DNA of 64,000 bases from Adiantum capillus-veneris (GCA_014529385.2 CM043960.1:75558410-75622409), one strand, 5' to 3'; positions 1-10,620 are shown, counted from the first letter of the stretch. A program made the numbers and translations. The notes: generated by a model not told the origin, from the letters alone.

Positions 1-2
1 AC

Positions 3-959
3 AATTGTGGAGAGTTGGATCACATCAGCCCGCAATGTGATAAGCCACCAAGGATGGGGGGAGACATGTATCCATTGCCAAGACAGGTGTTAACTAGGTC
101 AAATGATTATGGCATTGAAATTAAGGGAGATGAAGGAACTAGTGGATTAACCCAAGAGGAAAAGGGAAAGACAAAAGTGCTAAGTGTAGTCACCTTGGAG
201 AAGGCATCAAAGCTAGAGGATATATTAGTGATGCCTATTGGGAAGAGGACCACAGAGGATAAGGAAGGAAGAAGTGCCCCAGGTCCTAGTAAGAAGAAAG
301 GAAAGAGCCATGAAGGCGAGGATGTCAAGGCCAAGAGGAAAAGGAGATCTCGTCGAAAGTTTCATGTTTCAGATTTTCCACTAGGGGATGGGCAATTAAG
401 CTATGACTTGAAGGAGGATCTGACGAGCAGGAAGGCAGATGTTACTTTTGGGCAACTTATAGAGATGGTGCCTAAGCTAAAGCGACAGTGGAAGAGGATG
501 GTTAACCCAATGGAGAAAGAGCCAGAGAGAGGTTCAGTAAAGGTGTTGGCAATGGATGAGCCACCAGACATTTGTCCAATAGTAGATGTGTGGCATAAAA
601 GGAAAAATTTGGGACAAGGTTATGTGGATGGCGGAGCCCAAATATGCGTCATAACACACTCATGCGTTGAGAAGATGGGTCTCACAGTGGCTGGGGTGTC
701 AGGTTTTCGGATCAGATTGGCAAACCATCAAAAAGTAAAATGCTTGGGTGTTGTAAAGAGCTTAGAAGTGGAGGCATATGATGCAAAGGCAGTGGTTGAT
801 TTTCATGTGATGCCAGCAGGGTTGGGAGCATATCCTATTATACTGGGCAGACCATGGTTACGTGCAGTGGGAGCTGTTCAAGATTGGCGACATGGTACGA
901 TTAGCCTCTATGGAAAGAAAGGTACCAAGAAGCTTTATAATATGGACACAAGGAAATGA
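3..959 (+). CDS. Element A Gag C-terminus (zinc knuckle) and aspartic protease
   Basis: The frame is already open at the window edge. Its first residues are the second half of a CCHC zinc knuckle (C-x4-H-x4-C, NCGELDHISPQC), which binds retroelement RNA. A Lys/Arg-rich linker follows (about residues 80-125). A retropepsin domain comes next: the catalytic loop reads D-G-G-A at 627-638 and the flap-side motif LGRPW is at 843-857. Retropepsins cut the polyprotein and act as dimers. The frame ends at TGA 957-959, but the same frame continues directly into the RT segment, so the stop is more likely a point mutation (CGA to TGA would do) than a real gene end. Readthrough cannot be excluded. Confidence 0.8.
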   Translation, partial: NCGELDHISPQCDKPPRMGGDMYPLPRQVLTRSNDYGIEIKGDEGTSGLTQEEKGKTKVLSVVTLEKASKLEDILVMPIGKRTTEDKEGRSAPGPSKKKGKSHEGEDVKAKRKRRSRRKFHVSDFPLGDGQLSYDLKEDLTSRKADVTFGQLIEMVPKLKRQWKRMVNPMEKEPERGSVKVLAMDEPPDICPIVDVWHKRKNLGQGYVDGGAQICVITHSCVEKMGLTVAGVSGFRIRLANHQKVKCLGVVKSLEVEAYDAKAVVDFHVMPAGLGAYPIILGRPWLRAVGAVQDWRHGTISLYGKKGTKKLYNMDTRK

Positions 960-2117
960 TTAGAGGAGCTTTATGAAGATGAGGATGAGTCTAGTGATGG
1001 AGACTATTCCACGGTGACAGATGAGGACAGTGATAACACTACCAACAGTGATAAGGATGCTGATGTTGCATTTCTTTTGATGGATAAAGAAATCCAGGAG
1101 TCTGGTTTAGTTGCATTTGCGAATGAAGTTGAAGATGAAAGTGAAGGGCCTTATGAAGTGATTGAAGGGCTGATGCAAACCAAGGTTGAATTGTCAAAGA
1201 AGCAGGAATTGATGACACAAATGATCAGTGGAGACCTCTCAACTATGGAGAAGGAGATATATTTGCAAATGCTGGCTAGTTTTCCTGATTTGTTCATTAC
1301 TTCATATGAAGAGATCAGAGGGTTCAAGGGCAAAGAGATGCATATAGAGCTGAAAGAAGGTGCTAAGCCAGTACGACAAAGGCTAAGAAGGATGGGTCAA
1401 GAGCAAATGGAAGCCTTGCGGGTAGAGGTGGACAAGTTATTGAAGGCAGGGTTCATAGTCCCTGTGGAGACCACAGAATGGGTGAGTCCAGTTGTAGTCA
1501 GTCCAAAGAAGGATGGGAAGTGGAGGATTTGTGTAGATTTTAAGCCCTTAAATTCAGCCACTAAGAAGAACCCATATCCTCTTCCATTCATCGATCAGAT
1601 CTTGGATTCAGTGGCTGGTTATGAGAGGTACAATGTGTGTGATGGTTTTTCAGGCTATTTTCAATTGAAGATTGCTCTTAAAGACCGCACAAAGACAACT
1701 TTTATTACGCCATGGGGCTGCTATTGCTACACAGTATTGCCATTTGGGTTGTCAAATGGACCATCTTTCTATCAAGAGAGAGCAAATTGGGTATTGGAAC
1801 CATTCATTGGTAGTTGTGTTAAAGCTTTCATGGATGACTTCTGTGTCTACAGCAATAGGGTTGAACATCATGAGAAGCTCCAGATGATATTGGCTCGATA
1901 TAATGAATGTGGAGGACAACTAAATCCAAAGAAATGTCATCTAGCACAGCCAAGGGTGAAGTTATTGGGCCATATGGTGTCAGAAAATGGCATTGAGGCT
2001 GATCCAGATAAGGTTAAGTCTATTATTCTTCTTCCATCACCTACGAGTACGAAGCAATTGGCAACTTTTATACACAAAGTGAAGTACATGGCATGGTTTA
2101 TTCCATTGTCTTCGTAG
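960..2117 (+). CDS. Element A reverse transcriptase
   Basis: This continues the protease frame beyond the TGA. An acidic spacer (Asp/Glu-rich, about 970-1110) leads into a Ty3-type RT. Visible motifs are KKDGKWRICVDFKPLN (fingers), the DGFSGYFQ box holding the first catalytic Asp, LPFGLSNGP, and the catalytic FMDD at 1827-1838. KLLGHMVSENGIEADP follows as in other Ty3 RTs. The enzyme copies element RNA into DNA inside the virus-like particle. The frame ends at TAG 2115-2117 just after a FIPLSS motif. The next bases continue the family pattern in the same frame, so TAG probably replaces a Gln codon (CAG). Confidence 0.85.
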   Translation, partial: LEELYEDEDESSDGDYSTVTDEDSDNTTNSDKDADVAFLLMDKEIQESGLVAFANEVEDESEGPYEVIEGLMQTKVELSKKQELMTQMISGDLSTMEKEIYLQMLASFPDLFITSYEEIRGFKGKEMHIELKEGAKPVRQRLRRMGQEQMEALRVEVDKLLKAGFIVPVETTEWVSPVVVSPKKDGKWRICVDFKPLNSATKKNPYPLPFIDQILDSVAGYERYNVCDGFSGYFQLKIALKDRTKTTFITPWGCYCYTVLPFGLSNGPSFYQERANWVLEPFIGSCVKAFMDDFCVYSNRVEHHEKLQMILARYNECGGQLNPKKCHLAQPRVKLLGHMVSENGIEADPDKVKSIILLPSPTSTKQLATFIHKVKYMAWFIPLSS

Positions 2118-4469
2118 CTTCTTTATCCATTACAGCAAGTGGCAAAGCATGATCCATTGCAATGGGATGACAAGTGTGAAGAAGTGTTTCAAGAGGTGAA
2201 AGAGGTGTTAGGGGGGTTGTCAGCCATCCAGGCTCCTGATTGGGAGCAAGTGTTTTATGTAAATCCATCAGTACGGGATGATGCCATTGGAGCCATGCTA
2301 TTGCAAAAGGGGAAGAACATCCATTATATGAGGCCAGTGTATTGTGCAAGCCGTGTGAAGCTGGTAGTAGAGAGAAAATTCTCGAAAGTAGAGCTAGTGA
2401 TGGCCAGTGTAATATTTGCTTGTCGACGATTTCGTCATTACTTGCTACCACGACCTTTTGTTTTCTTGATGAGTTATGCCTTTTTGCCACAATTAATTAA
2501 TGGTACTAACATGTCAAATGTGGTGAAGAAATGGGTAATTGAGCTGCAAGAGTTTGAGTTCTCTTTTCTAGTGGAAGATAGTACAAGGGCTACCCTAGCT
2601 GATTTGTTGACCTACAAGGAGAATCCCCTTATTGTTAAGGAAGAGGTGGTGAGAAAGGTAGTTGAAGAAGTGTCACAGATCAGCAATGCACATGTGTTGT
2701 TCTTTAATGGTTCATACAGAAAGAGCCATGATGTAGCTTCAGGGGGTATAACACTTTATGATCTAGAGGGGAAGCTAGTATGCAAGAGAGGGTTCAAGTT
2801 GGATGCACATAGTAACAATGAGGCTGAATATGCTACGTTGGAAGCTGGATTACACATTTGTTTGAAGCATGGGGTTAGAAGGTTGAGCATAAAAGGTGAT
2901 GCCTTGTTAGTTGTGAAGCAAGTGTTGGGTGTGTGGAAGAGCAAGAACACCTCATTGAAGGAAAAAGGCATGTTAAAAAAGTTTGAAGCATGGAGCATCA
3001 GACACATTGAACGTTCTCTAAATGGAGAGGCACATGAAGCGGCTCAAGGCATGATTGGGGAGCTATTTGTGTTGAGGACCAACTTACCTCTTTACCATGG
3101 TCGGGAAAGTTTGGCTCAAGAAGAGGAGTTTTTGCAAACAGGAATCATTCCAAAGGAGATTCAGAAATCTAAGAAGTATGTCTTTGTGCGTAGAGCATAT
3201 AGGTACAAATTGATTGGTGATGTCTTATACATGAAAGGGGCTGATCTCGTGTTGAGACGTGTACCTTGGCGAGAGGAGCTTTATAGAGTGTTGGAAGAGA
3301 ATCACGAAGGCGCATGTGGTGGCCATTTTGCTGTAAAGATCACTTTGCATAAGATTTTGCAAGAGGGGTATGTATGGCCTAATTTGCACAAGGATGTTCA
3401 CCATTGGTGTAGGTCTTGCAGTAGGTGTCAAGAATTTGGGAAGAGAGTGTTGAAGCCAGAGCTACGAAAAACCATTATGGCGTTTGATGTGTTTGAAAAG
3501 TGGGGGATTGATGCAATAGGCCCGTTACCTATCACAAGCAGGGGCAAAAGCTATATTTTGACTGCGGTGGACTATCTCTCTAGATGGGCAGAGGCTATAG
3601 CAGTAAAACAGATCACTGCAAAGGATGTGGCAAAATTTGTGTATGATGAAATATGTTGCAAGTTTGGGGTGCCATTAGAGCTACTTTCAGATAAGGGGCC
3701 AGGATTTAGAGCTAAACTGCTAGATTTTTTATGTACAAAGATGAAGATTAGGCATCAGCATACCACTCCTTATTACCCGCAGTGTAATGACTTAAATGAA
3801 AGATTCAATGGTGAGTTGGTACAAATTCTTTCTAAAGTGACAGAGCACCAAGGAAAGAATTGGGATTTGGAATTGCCTAGTGCATTATGGGCTTACCGTA
3901 CTTCGGTGAAGACAGGTATAGGGTTTACTCCATTTCATTTGGTGTATGGAAAGGAAGCACTATTGCCTGTGGAAGTAGAGTTGCTTGCGGTCAAGATGTT
4001 AGAGAAGTTGCTTGGGCCGCCTAGTGATGCATTCAAAGAGAGGCTCTTGCAGTTACAAGAGGTTCAGTTGGATAGGATGAGCGCATTGGAGCATTATGGG
4101 CAGATGCAGGATAAGGATTTGGCAAAGATGAATGAAAAGGTCAAAAGTAAGGGTATCAAGAAGCATGAATTGGTTTTGCGCTACAACAGTAAGCAAGACA
4201 ACACCTTCCAAAAGAAGTTTCAAATTAAGTGGGAAGGCCCTTTCAAGGTAGTGGAGTGTTTCTCGAATGGTACATATCAGTTGGCTAACCTGGATGGGGT
4301 TCTACATAAGTCAAGGGTAAATGGATTGCGTCTTAAATTGTATCATGCTAGATTGATGATGGTGGAGCAGGATGAGCTGTCTGTGGAGCAAGTGATGTCT
4401 GTGAGGGATGAGGAGACCTGTGACGCTGCGAGTCTCCTATCTCTCTTTGCTGCTGCTGATCATGAATGA
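2118..4469 (+). CDS. Element A RNase H, second RNase H and integrase
   Basis: Same frame as the RT. The order is: Ty3 RNase H (about 2200-2620); an archaeal-type RNase H (about 2690-3050, with NNEAEYATLEAGL and the later GDALLVVKQ), diagnostic of Tat elements; the integrase H2C2 zinc domain (about 3295-3440); the integrase core; and a C-terminal domain ending in LHKSRVNGLRLKLYH. The core carries Asp at 3510, Asp at 3690 and Glu at 3798, so the second Asp and the Glu are 35 residues apart, the canonical D,D-35-E. Nothing in this segment is interrupted. The C-terminal tail is acidic and ends at TGA 4467-4469. Integrase inserts the cDNA into the genome. Confidence 0.88.
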   Translation, partial: LLYPLQQVAKHDPLQWDDKCEEVFQEVKEVLGGLSAIQAPDWEQVFYVNPSVRDDAIGAMLLQKGKNIHYMRPVYCASRVKLVVERKFSKVELVMASVIFACRRFRHYLLPRPFVFLMSYAFLPQLINGTNMSNVVKKWVIELQEFEFSFLVEDSTRATLADLLTYKENPLIVKEEVVRKVVEEVSQISNAHVLFFNGSYRKSHDVASGGITLYDLEGKLVCKRGFKLDAHSNNEAEYATLEAGLHICLKHGVRRLSIKGDALLVVKQVLGVWKSKNTSLKEKGMLKKFEAWSIRHIERSLNGEAHEAAQGMIGELFVLRTNLPLYHGRESLAQEEEFLQTGIIPKEIQKSKKYVFVRRAYRYKLIGDVLYMKGADLVLRRVPWREELYRVLEENHEGACGGHFAVKITLHKILQEGYVWPNLHKDVHHWCRSCSRCQEFGKRVLKPELRKTIMAFDVFEKWGIDAIGPLPITSRGKSYILTAVDYLSRWAEAIAVKQITAKDVAKFVYDEICCKFGVPLELLSDKGPGFRAKLLDFLCTKMKIRHQHTTPYYPQCNDLNERFNGELVQILSKVTEHQGKNWDLELPSALWAYRTSVKTGIGFTPFHLVYGKEALLPVEVELLAVKMLEKLLGPPSDAFKERLLQLQEVQLDRMSALEHYGQMQDKDLAKMNEKVKSKGIKKHELVLRYNSKQDNTFQKKFQIKWEGPFKVVECFSNGTYQLANLDGVLHKSRVNGLRLKLYHARLMMVEQDELSVEQVMSVRDEETCDAASLLSLFAAADHE

Positions 4470-4497
4470 TCTAGCAGGCTAGGGGGTGGGCAAATTA

Positions 4498-5631
4498 TGT
4501 CAGGAGTTTTTTGGAGCAAGGGATTGCGCATATGTACATATACATGCATGGTGCATCAAATAAAGAATTGCCCATTTTTCAGAGCCAGGTGGTTACGTGG
4601 GGCCCACATGTGTACAGGTAGGACAGCATGTACATAGTGCATCGATTTTCACTATTACCAGTACCAATGTGTTTTTTCTACAATAATGAGGAGTTGGTAG
4701 CGCGTAAAAATTCTTGAGGAAGCTATCCGCGGGCCGACGACATGAGGTAAGCAGGTGCGTCAGATGGCATCTAGTGGCGTCAGGAGGTCGAACGGGGTCA
4801 ATACTTGCACGTGGAGAAGTACGGACACAACGTGGGTTTTTTCTTGTGAGAGTTATGCAGAAAGGTCATCATTAGGACCACTTTTTGGGGCCACTTCATG
4901 TGGTTGCGAGACGCATTATTGAAAAGAAATGAGTGCCAGGTGTGCGGATGATGCAAAAAGGTGACAACTATGCACTGCGAGGTCAGTTTTTGGCCTGTTC
5001 GGGGTCCGTTTGAGGTCATCTAAAAGGCCAAGGGTGCCCAACTAATAAAGCTAAGTGTGGGAACTGAAAATACTGAGAGAAGACCAGAAGAAGAGAGGAG
5101 GAACAGGCGCAAGTGTGTTTTTGGGGGTTTTTGGAGCCTGTTTTGGCCGTAAACTGCTCATCCGAGGTCGGATTTGAGCACTTTGACATTGTAGACTGGG
5201 GTTTTGGGCCGTTCCGGACGCAATGGCGCTGTCCATTTTGCCAAATTCCTCACTGTTTTTCTACTTTTTTGGATGTGTAAGTTTCTCGTATGAGCGAAGC
5301 TTCTGCTCCTATTTGTGATTGTATCTGGCATATTTTACCCATATTGTGTGAGCTATTTGGCCCATTGGTGTTGGCCCAAGCTCAATTGTATCTAAACATC
5401 AGAAATTCTCCTCTTTTGAGCTGAGTTTTTTGGGTGTGTGTGTGTGTGTGTGTGTCTGTGTGGAGTGGGCAAGTGGATAGTCTCTCTCCTCTCACTCCAG
5501 AGGTGTGTTCCCTGTCTCGGCCAGGTGTGTTGTGTAAGCCGAGTGGTGCCCCATAGTGCGTGTGTGTATCATTCCAAGAGTGTGTGTCGGGTTGTTATAG
5601 AGGCGCTGTGTGTGTTTTCATCTCGCTCACA
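4498..5631 (+). repeat. Probable 3' LTR of element A
   Basis: A purine-rich tract (4478-4490, AGGCTAGGGGGTGGG region) follows the pol stop, and a TG that could open an LTR (TGTCAGG) starts at 4498. The stretch to about 5631 has no gene. It contains an AATAAA-type polyadenylation signal near 4559 and a (GT)n run at 5434-5454. The end at 5631 (CGCTCACA) is chosen only because it ends in CA before an AT-rich change. The 5' LTR is outside the window, so neither end can be verified by comparison. Confidence 0.35.
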
Positions 5632-5810
5632 ATGTGAAACGAAAAGCGCTTTTGATATACACGCGTGACCATAAACACATTGTAAGCATAAATTGGCATA
5701 CTAAACATGATGAAATAAACATGGAGGAACCTCATACGCATCGAGAAAGTCCATACATGCACTCATATACAGAAAAGCAACCACCGAGAGGGTAGCTACT
5801 CATAAAATGG

Positions 5811-5883
<73 letters not shown>

Positions 5884-7188
5884 GATCGGTATGGAGTTTA
5901 GAGCTTCTTACCGTGCTTTGAAATTGATTTGGGGATGTCAAAAGGCTTCTTTATTTTCCATAAAAGAGCGGTGATGAGAGCTATTTAGAGGTTTTATATA
6001 CGAAGCCATCGAAGAGCGTGCACACCGTGAAGAGAGAAGAGGAGATAGTAAGCAAGTAGAGAGAGTGTGTTATTCTTCTTCTTCTTCCTCCTCTTCTTCT
6101 TCATGCAAACGAGAGAGAAGATCTTATGGAGATGGTGATGGAGAGCTTGCACCACTCCGTATAATAGATACGTATTGCCTTGTAGTAGTAGACGCAACTG
6201 TCGGCACTGAAAACTGAGCACTACAGACCAATTTATAGGCACTCTGCCGGGCTGGAGTGTGCCCAAGTTGAGACAGGGCGCCCCCTCTTCTGCGAGGAAT
6301 CCCAAACCTTGAGCAAGAATTTCTAAGTAATCCCTAAACCAAGCAAGACAGGGCAAGGTACACTATTTAAAACCCAAAGTCAAACAAGATGTTTGAGATG
6401 ATTTCAAGAAAGGAAAACGTTACTCAATCCTAGACCTCTAGCCAAGGGTTATACCACGAGCCTTATGCTAAACAAAGTAAGGCTCTTGCCACTAATACAA
6501 ATCTCAAGACTAAGTGGAGAGGAGCTTGACCTTCTTTTCACTTCTTCTTCTTCTTTCTAATTCTCTGTCTCTCTCACTCTCGCTCTCTCTAAAGTTATTG
6601 TGATTTGATGTACAATAAGTTGTTGTATAGATCATGGTGGGGGAATAATTATATTGCAATGTGGGCATTCTTTTAAGAAAATCCACATCATGGTATATAT
6701 TGAGGTTTGCATCAACCCATCATATATAGCCAGCCATCGAGAGGGGGGGGGGTTAAGAGTTATTGCAGTGATTTGATAAAAGACTCACCAAGGTTGATAG
6801 TCATAATTGATGTACCGAGGACAACTTTGTGCTCGCACATGGCCTCTCCATTTCACTTACCTGTGTGTTTATTGATCATGGTTACAACCTCTCCCCTTCT
6901 GGGACAATCTCTTTGATCTCTTTTGCTTGTGTTGATTCGTGATAGTGTTGAAAAGCCTACTAGCTTTAGAGAAATTTAGTGTGAAACCCTTGATATATTG
7001 ATATATATTCAATGCACCTCACAGTGTTGTTTTTTTTTAGCACGAGTTTGGAATCTATAGAGCTATCTGCCATAACCTCAACCCATTTTCCTCACGCAAA
7101 GATTGACCTTGTAGAGGAGGCTCAACTACTGAGCACCTCTCTCAGAGCCCAGTGCTTCATTGTCATTGTAGCCCTCTCTACTACTTGC
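5632..7188. other. Gene-free repeat-derived stretch
   Basis: No reading frame here resembles a known protein. It holds a (GA)n tract, a CTT/CCT-rich run near 6070-6105 and a minus-strand TATA-like box (CCTATAAATT, 6229-6240). The minus-strand TATA lies about 350 bases upstream of the (GA)n tract, which reads CT on that strand. That resembles the LTR promoters seen later in the window, so an old minus-strand LTR is possible but no ends can be fixed. Confidence 0.4.
5814..5881. repeat. (AG)n microsatellite, 68 bp
   Basis: Uninterrupted AG dinucleotide repeat. Long translations across it are Ser-Leu or Arg-Glu polymers and are not genes. Confidence 0.97.
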
Positions 7189-7251
7189 TAACGGCATTGT
7201 TCCTAACAATGCCGTTAATATCACAATATTGTTCCTAACAATATTGTGATA
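7189..7251. repeat. Two adjacent perfect hairpins with the same loop
   Basis: Hairpin 1 (7189-7217) has 13-bp perfect arms around CCT. Hairpin 2 (7219-7251) has 15-bp perfect arms around the same CCT. Both share the core TTGTTCCTAACAA while the outer arms differ completely (TAACGGCA against ATCACAATA). They are one base apart. Function is unknown: candidates are a foldback or Helitron-type terminus, or a structured RNA. Confidence 0.9.
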
Positions 7252-9366
7252 CTAGCATCTCGAGGCAGCCACAAGAATATCCTCCCACTTTTGTGAGAAG
7301 CCCACCCACGTAAACACCTTCACACTGCCTGCAGCTATTCGCAACGAAACTAGTACTGGTTCTCTCGACGGGCTTGTAGTGAGCCCGCCATTTTCTTGCT
7401 GCTAACGTTGGTGTCGTGGTTAAATCTGTCCAAGCAACACCTGCAAGCGTAGCCAACCCCGACGCATCCTCGCATGCTTCCACTAAGTTTCTTGGCACTG
7501 AAGCTGAGGGTGTCGCTACCTCCATTGAGGACCCTCTCTCAAATCACCCTGCTCTCGCGATGTAATCCACCCAAGCCCGGCTTGCCTCTACAGGCGATGC
7601 CAACCCGAGCGACTTGGTGGCAGTCAAAGTCAACATGTCATCAGGGAAGCATTTATTGCTTCATTAGAAGAGCTTTTCTTAACAGCCGACGATGATGGTG
7701 TTTCCCACGATGCGGCGGCAAACCCTGCAGATAATGTAGGACTTACAATCAAAGCTCTTGCGCCACCCTCCGAGGCCTCTTGCTGTGGATGATAATGCTC
7801 CTGCAACTATGACCTTGCTGCTTGAGTTACTGCACCAATCCAAGCCACACACTCTACATGGGTCCTTTAAGACGATACACACCTTCCATACGACCTTCTT
7901 GATGGCAATAATAGAGCCTTTCCAGGCACAATCCAACAAAACACATGCCAAGCTCATGAAGTCCCTCACCATCCTACTCTCGCTACACCCAAACTTGCAT
8001 CTGCTCAAGGCTACCAAAATATCTCTCTCCCTGGTGCCATAAACCAATCTCAACAAGCCCTTGGAGATCACTCTTTACGTGCTGTAGTGCCTGCTGTGGC
8101 TCAACACAACTGCAAGCTGGCACCAACCCCTTCTGGCTCACCCATGCCTTGCTCTTTCCACGAGGCCGTGCAAGATGACATGGCTTATAGCCAGCGATAC
8201 ATCCTGTAGGCCATAGCAAGGTTGCACATGGATAATTATAGCCTGCGATACTTCCTGCAAGATGACATGGCTGCACCCTGCGAGGTCGCCCATAGCGAGG
8301 TTTCCTATAGCAATATCGTCATCCAGTTCCGCCCACCCTCCAGAATGCATCGTGAACCTGCAAAACCTCTCTCTAGCCATCCATGCCGGCGTGGATCGCT
8401 AGAGGGAGATGATTGCACGTTGTGAAGCTGCGTACGAACATCGTAATCCACCTTTTCCCACCCTCTAAAATGCAAATTGAACCTGGAAAAAACTCTCTCT
8501 ACCCATTCGCGTCAGCGTGGATGGCTAGAGGGAGTTTGAACTTTCTTAAGAGCTGACTCCTGCCGCGGATTTGCAATAGTGGGAAAATGATCACCCTACT
8601 AAAATGGGGTCGCACTTGGGAAAAAATTCTATTGTAGTTCTCAAACTCTCACTACTACCTTGTGAAAGTGGAGGCAGTAACCAAAGTTCACGGGTAGATT
8701 GCCTATCCACCCCAACTTTCCTTGCCTTTAACATGTAGATATCCGTCCACCCCAACTTTTCTTGTGTCATCTTGGCCTACCTTGGCATATTACTGGCTGC
8801 AAGATTCTCCAATTTCCAAAAGATATGGTCACCTTTTCTAAACCCATTGGATGCGGCCTGCTTTTAGGGGAAGTAGCTATGTAGCTTCACATTGATGACT
8901 CAATGTGTGCATTCATACTGTCTGACCAAGGCAGCTTCATAGGGTGCAATCCATCTCCCCACTACCCCCATGCATGACTCAATGCGTGCATTCATACTGT
9001 ACATGCCACAACACCCCAACATCAAAATTCCTTTTTCCAATAGCCTCGCATTTAGATTATTGTTGTAACGTCTAGGTACAAAAGCAAACAGTAGCTTTTG
9101 AAGCAACAGATCAGATACGAGCTTGTGGTTATGTGATTCGTAGCTATAGGTGAGGGTTAGAGATCAAACCCTTGTCTCCATTTTGCACCAAAAAGTACCA
9201 AACTTGGCTTTGTTCCGAGGGGAAAGGTGTCCTTCTAGTGGGTCCCAAAACTGAGCGCCTTTTTTTGAACCAATGGAGGCTTGCCAGCTCAATTGAGGGT
9301 ACGAAGGTCTAGGTAGTTCAACCCCCCCCCGCCCCCCAAATTTATTGCATGAATAGCCAAGTTGGA
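7252..9366. other. Gene-free stretch, unidentified, relatively GC-rich at first
   Basis: From 7252 to about 8300 several short frames are open on both strands. The longest stretches include 7235-7525 minus, 7679-8071 minus and 7758-8042 plus. None shows a domain I recognise and no frame dominates. It may be old coding DNA of an unknown repeat. From 8300 the sequence is a diverged tandem repeat and then featureless AT-richer DNA. Confidence 0.4.
8305..8540. repeat. Two diverged tandem units of about 124 bp
   Basis: The segment with CCCACCCTC, AATGCA, GAACCTG and GTGGATGGCTAGAGGGAG-type motifs at about 8305-8410 recurs at about 8429-8534 with roughly three-quarters identity by eye. A shorter nested duplication (AAGATGACATGGCT at 8170-8183 and 8258-8271) lies just upstream. 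Confidence 0.6.
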
Positions 9367-9391
9367 TCTCTCTCTCTCTCTCTCTCTCTCT
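9367..9391. repeat. (TC)n microsatellite, 25 bp
   Basis: Short pure TC repeat next to an old tandem duplication. Confidence 0.95.
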
Positions 9392-9415
9392 AACAAGCTG
9401 TGCTAGCTCCGATGG

Positions 9416-9499
9416 CTAAAGAGAGATTGGCCTTCAACCTAGCTACTCTTTATTGCTCTAAAGAGAGGTTGGCCTTCAACCTAGCTACTCTTTGTTGCT
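9416..9499. repeat. Tandem duplication of a 42-bp unit
   Basis: The unit starting CTAAAGAGAG (9416-9457) is repeated at 9458-9499 with about two differences, followed by the first bases of a third copy. Probably replication slippage. Confidence 0.9.
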
Positions 9500-9594
9500 C
9501 TAAATCTACTCCTTTTGAATAGCATGTCCTGAGGTGACTCGTTGGATAAATCTTTGAGGTCACTTGGCATTGTTTGTACCACATGAGAGCTTCA

Positions 9595-9598
<4 letters not shown>

Positions 9599-9677
<79 letters not shown>

Positions 9678-9706
9678 ACACACACACACATGTGTATGTG
9701 TGTGTG
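9599..9706. repeat. (TC)n tract of 76 bp followed by an (AC)/(TG) run
   Basis: Pure TC from 9599 to 9674, then CACACACACA, then alternating TG to about 9706. Compound microsatellite. Overlapping long frames are repeat artefacts. Confidence 0.96.
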
Positions 9707-10317
9707 CGCAAACATATGTATAGAAACATATATTATAGGCATGGTTAGAGATAGGTGCAAAGGAAAAATAAAAACCAATGTGTTGACAATGGAGCATTAT
9801 GAACATCACCATACAAAAAACAACACATCATGGTGTGAAAGTTAATAAATTTAGAAAGCTAGAGTTGAGCTAGATGCTTATACATGCATACTAATATTTG
9901 CTCGGCTTTATCTTTGCTCGAAAAAACTCACTCGATGCGTGGTAAGATTCTCTTCTGCTTGGAATAGTTGAAAGCTTTTGGGAAAAGACTCCAATCTTTT
10001 CTAATAGCATGGCAGCTTTTGACAATCAACTCTCCCACTTAGCATTCAATTTTTACAGTAAAAATTGACTAATTGGTTAGTATCTTGGTGACTAATGTGA
10101 CCGTGACTACACTTGCTACACCGTGATGCCCTGACATAGTTATGACTTTCCCGTGCTATCCCGGCGTATTTACTACGTTACTTTTTCAAAAAATAATTTC
10201 GTAAAAATCTTGTTTAATCTCGTTTTTTCTTCAGGTGGTCGTTTTAAAATTTGACGGCGACTAAAAATATTATATATTTATATTTAGGTCATCCTAAAAA
10301 GCACGTTGCTTTTCAAA

Positions 10318-10620
10318 AATGCCAAAAAACACGAAAAGCTTAAAATATCGTAAAAAGAAAAAAAAAAATCTAAAATTGAACCACGGGTTGTCCTTGTCCA
10401 ACGTAACAAGAAAGTGGGTTTGCTTTTCACTAAAAAGCAGTAAAAATCATGAAAAGCTAAAAATAGTGTGAAAAACATTCAAAAAGTATATATTTCTAAA
10501 AATTGAACCATAGCTTCTTCGAGACTTGTAGATCAAGGATCCGACTCTGTTTTTTGAAAAAAAGAACAAAAATCATGAAAAAAGCTAAAAGAAAAAGGAT
10601 TTTTCCAGAACTAAACCAAA
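10318..10620. repeat. Three diverged A-rich repeat units, spacing about 120-130 bp
   Basis: Units share a CATGAAAAGCTAAAA-like block followed by a TCTAAAATTGAACCA-like block. Occurrences begin at about 10328, 10447 and 10571. Each pair is diverged by tens of percent. Function unknown. Confidence 0.6.

Larger units (their letters stand above)
1..5631 (+). mobile_element. Element A: Ty3/gypsy retrotransposon, Tat lineage, 5' end outside the window
   Basis: The window opens inside gag and runs through protease, reverse transcriptase, RNase H, a second RNase H, integrase and a probable 3' LTR, all on the plus strand. The second (archaeal-type) RNase H between RNase H and integrase is the known hallmark of the Tat lineage of plant Ty3/gypsy elements. 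The whole coding region from base 3 to 4469 stays in one frame, broken only by TGA at 957-959 and TAG at 2115-2117, so this is a young copy. The 5' LTR, primer site and most of gag lie to the left. The right end at the LTR is an estimate. Confidence 0.85.

Noticed and set aside
7189-7256. Helitron 3' end (hairpin followed by CTAG at 7252-7255)
   Set aside because: The CTAG lies at the hairpin base instead of about ten bases beyond it, two hairpins are unusual for Helitrons, and no 5' TC end or Rep/helicase frame was seen.
9140-9180. Possible SINE (minus-strand GGGTTTGATC, B-box-like)
   Set aside because: No A box, no tail and no target duplication found; a single short motif is not enough.
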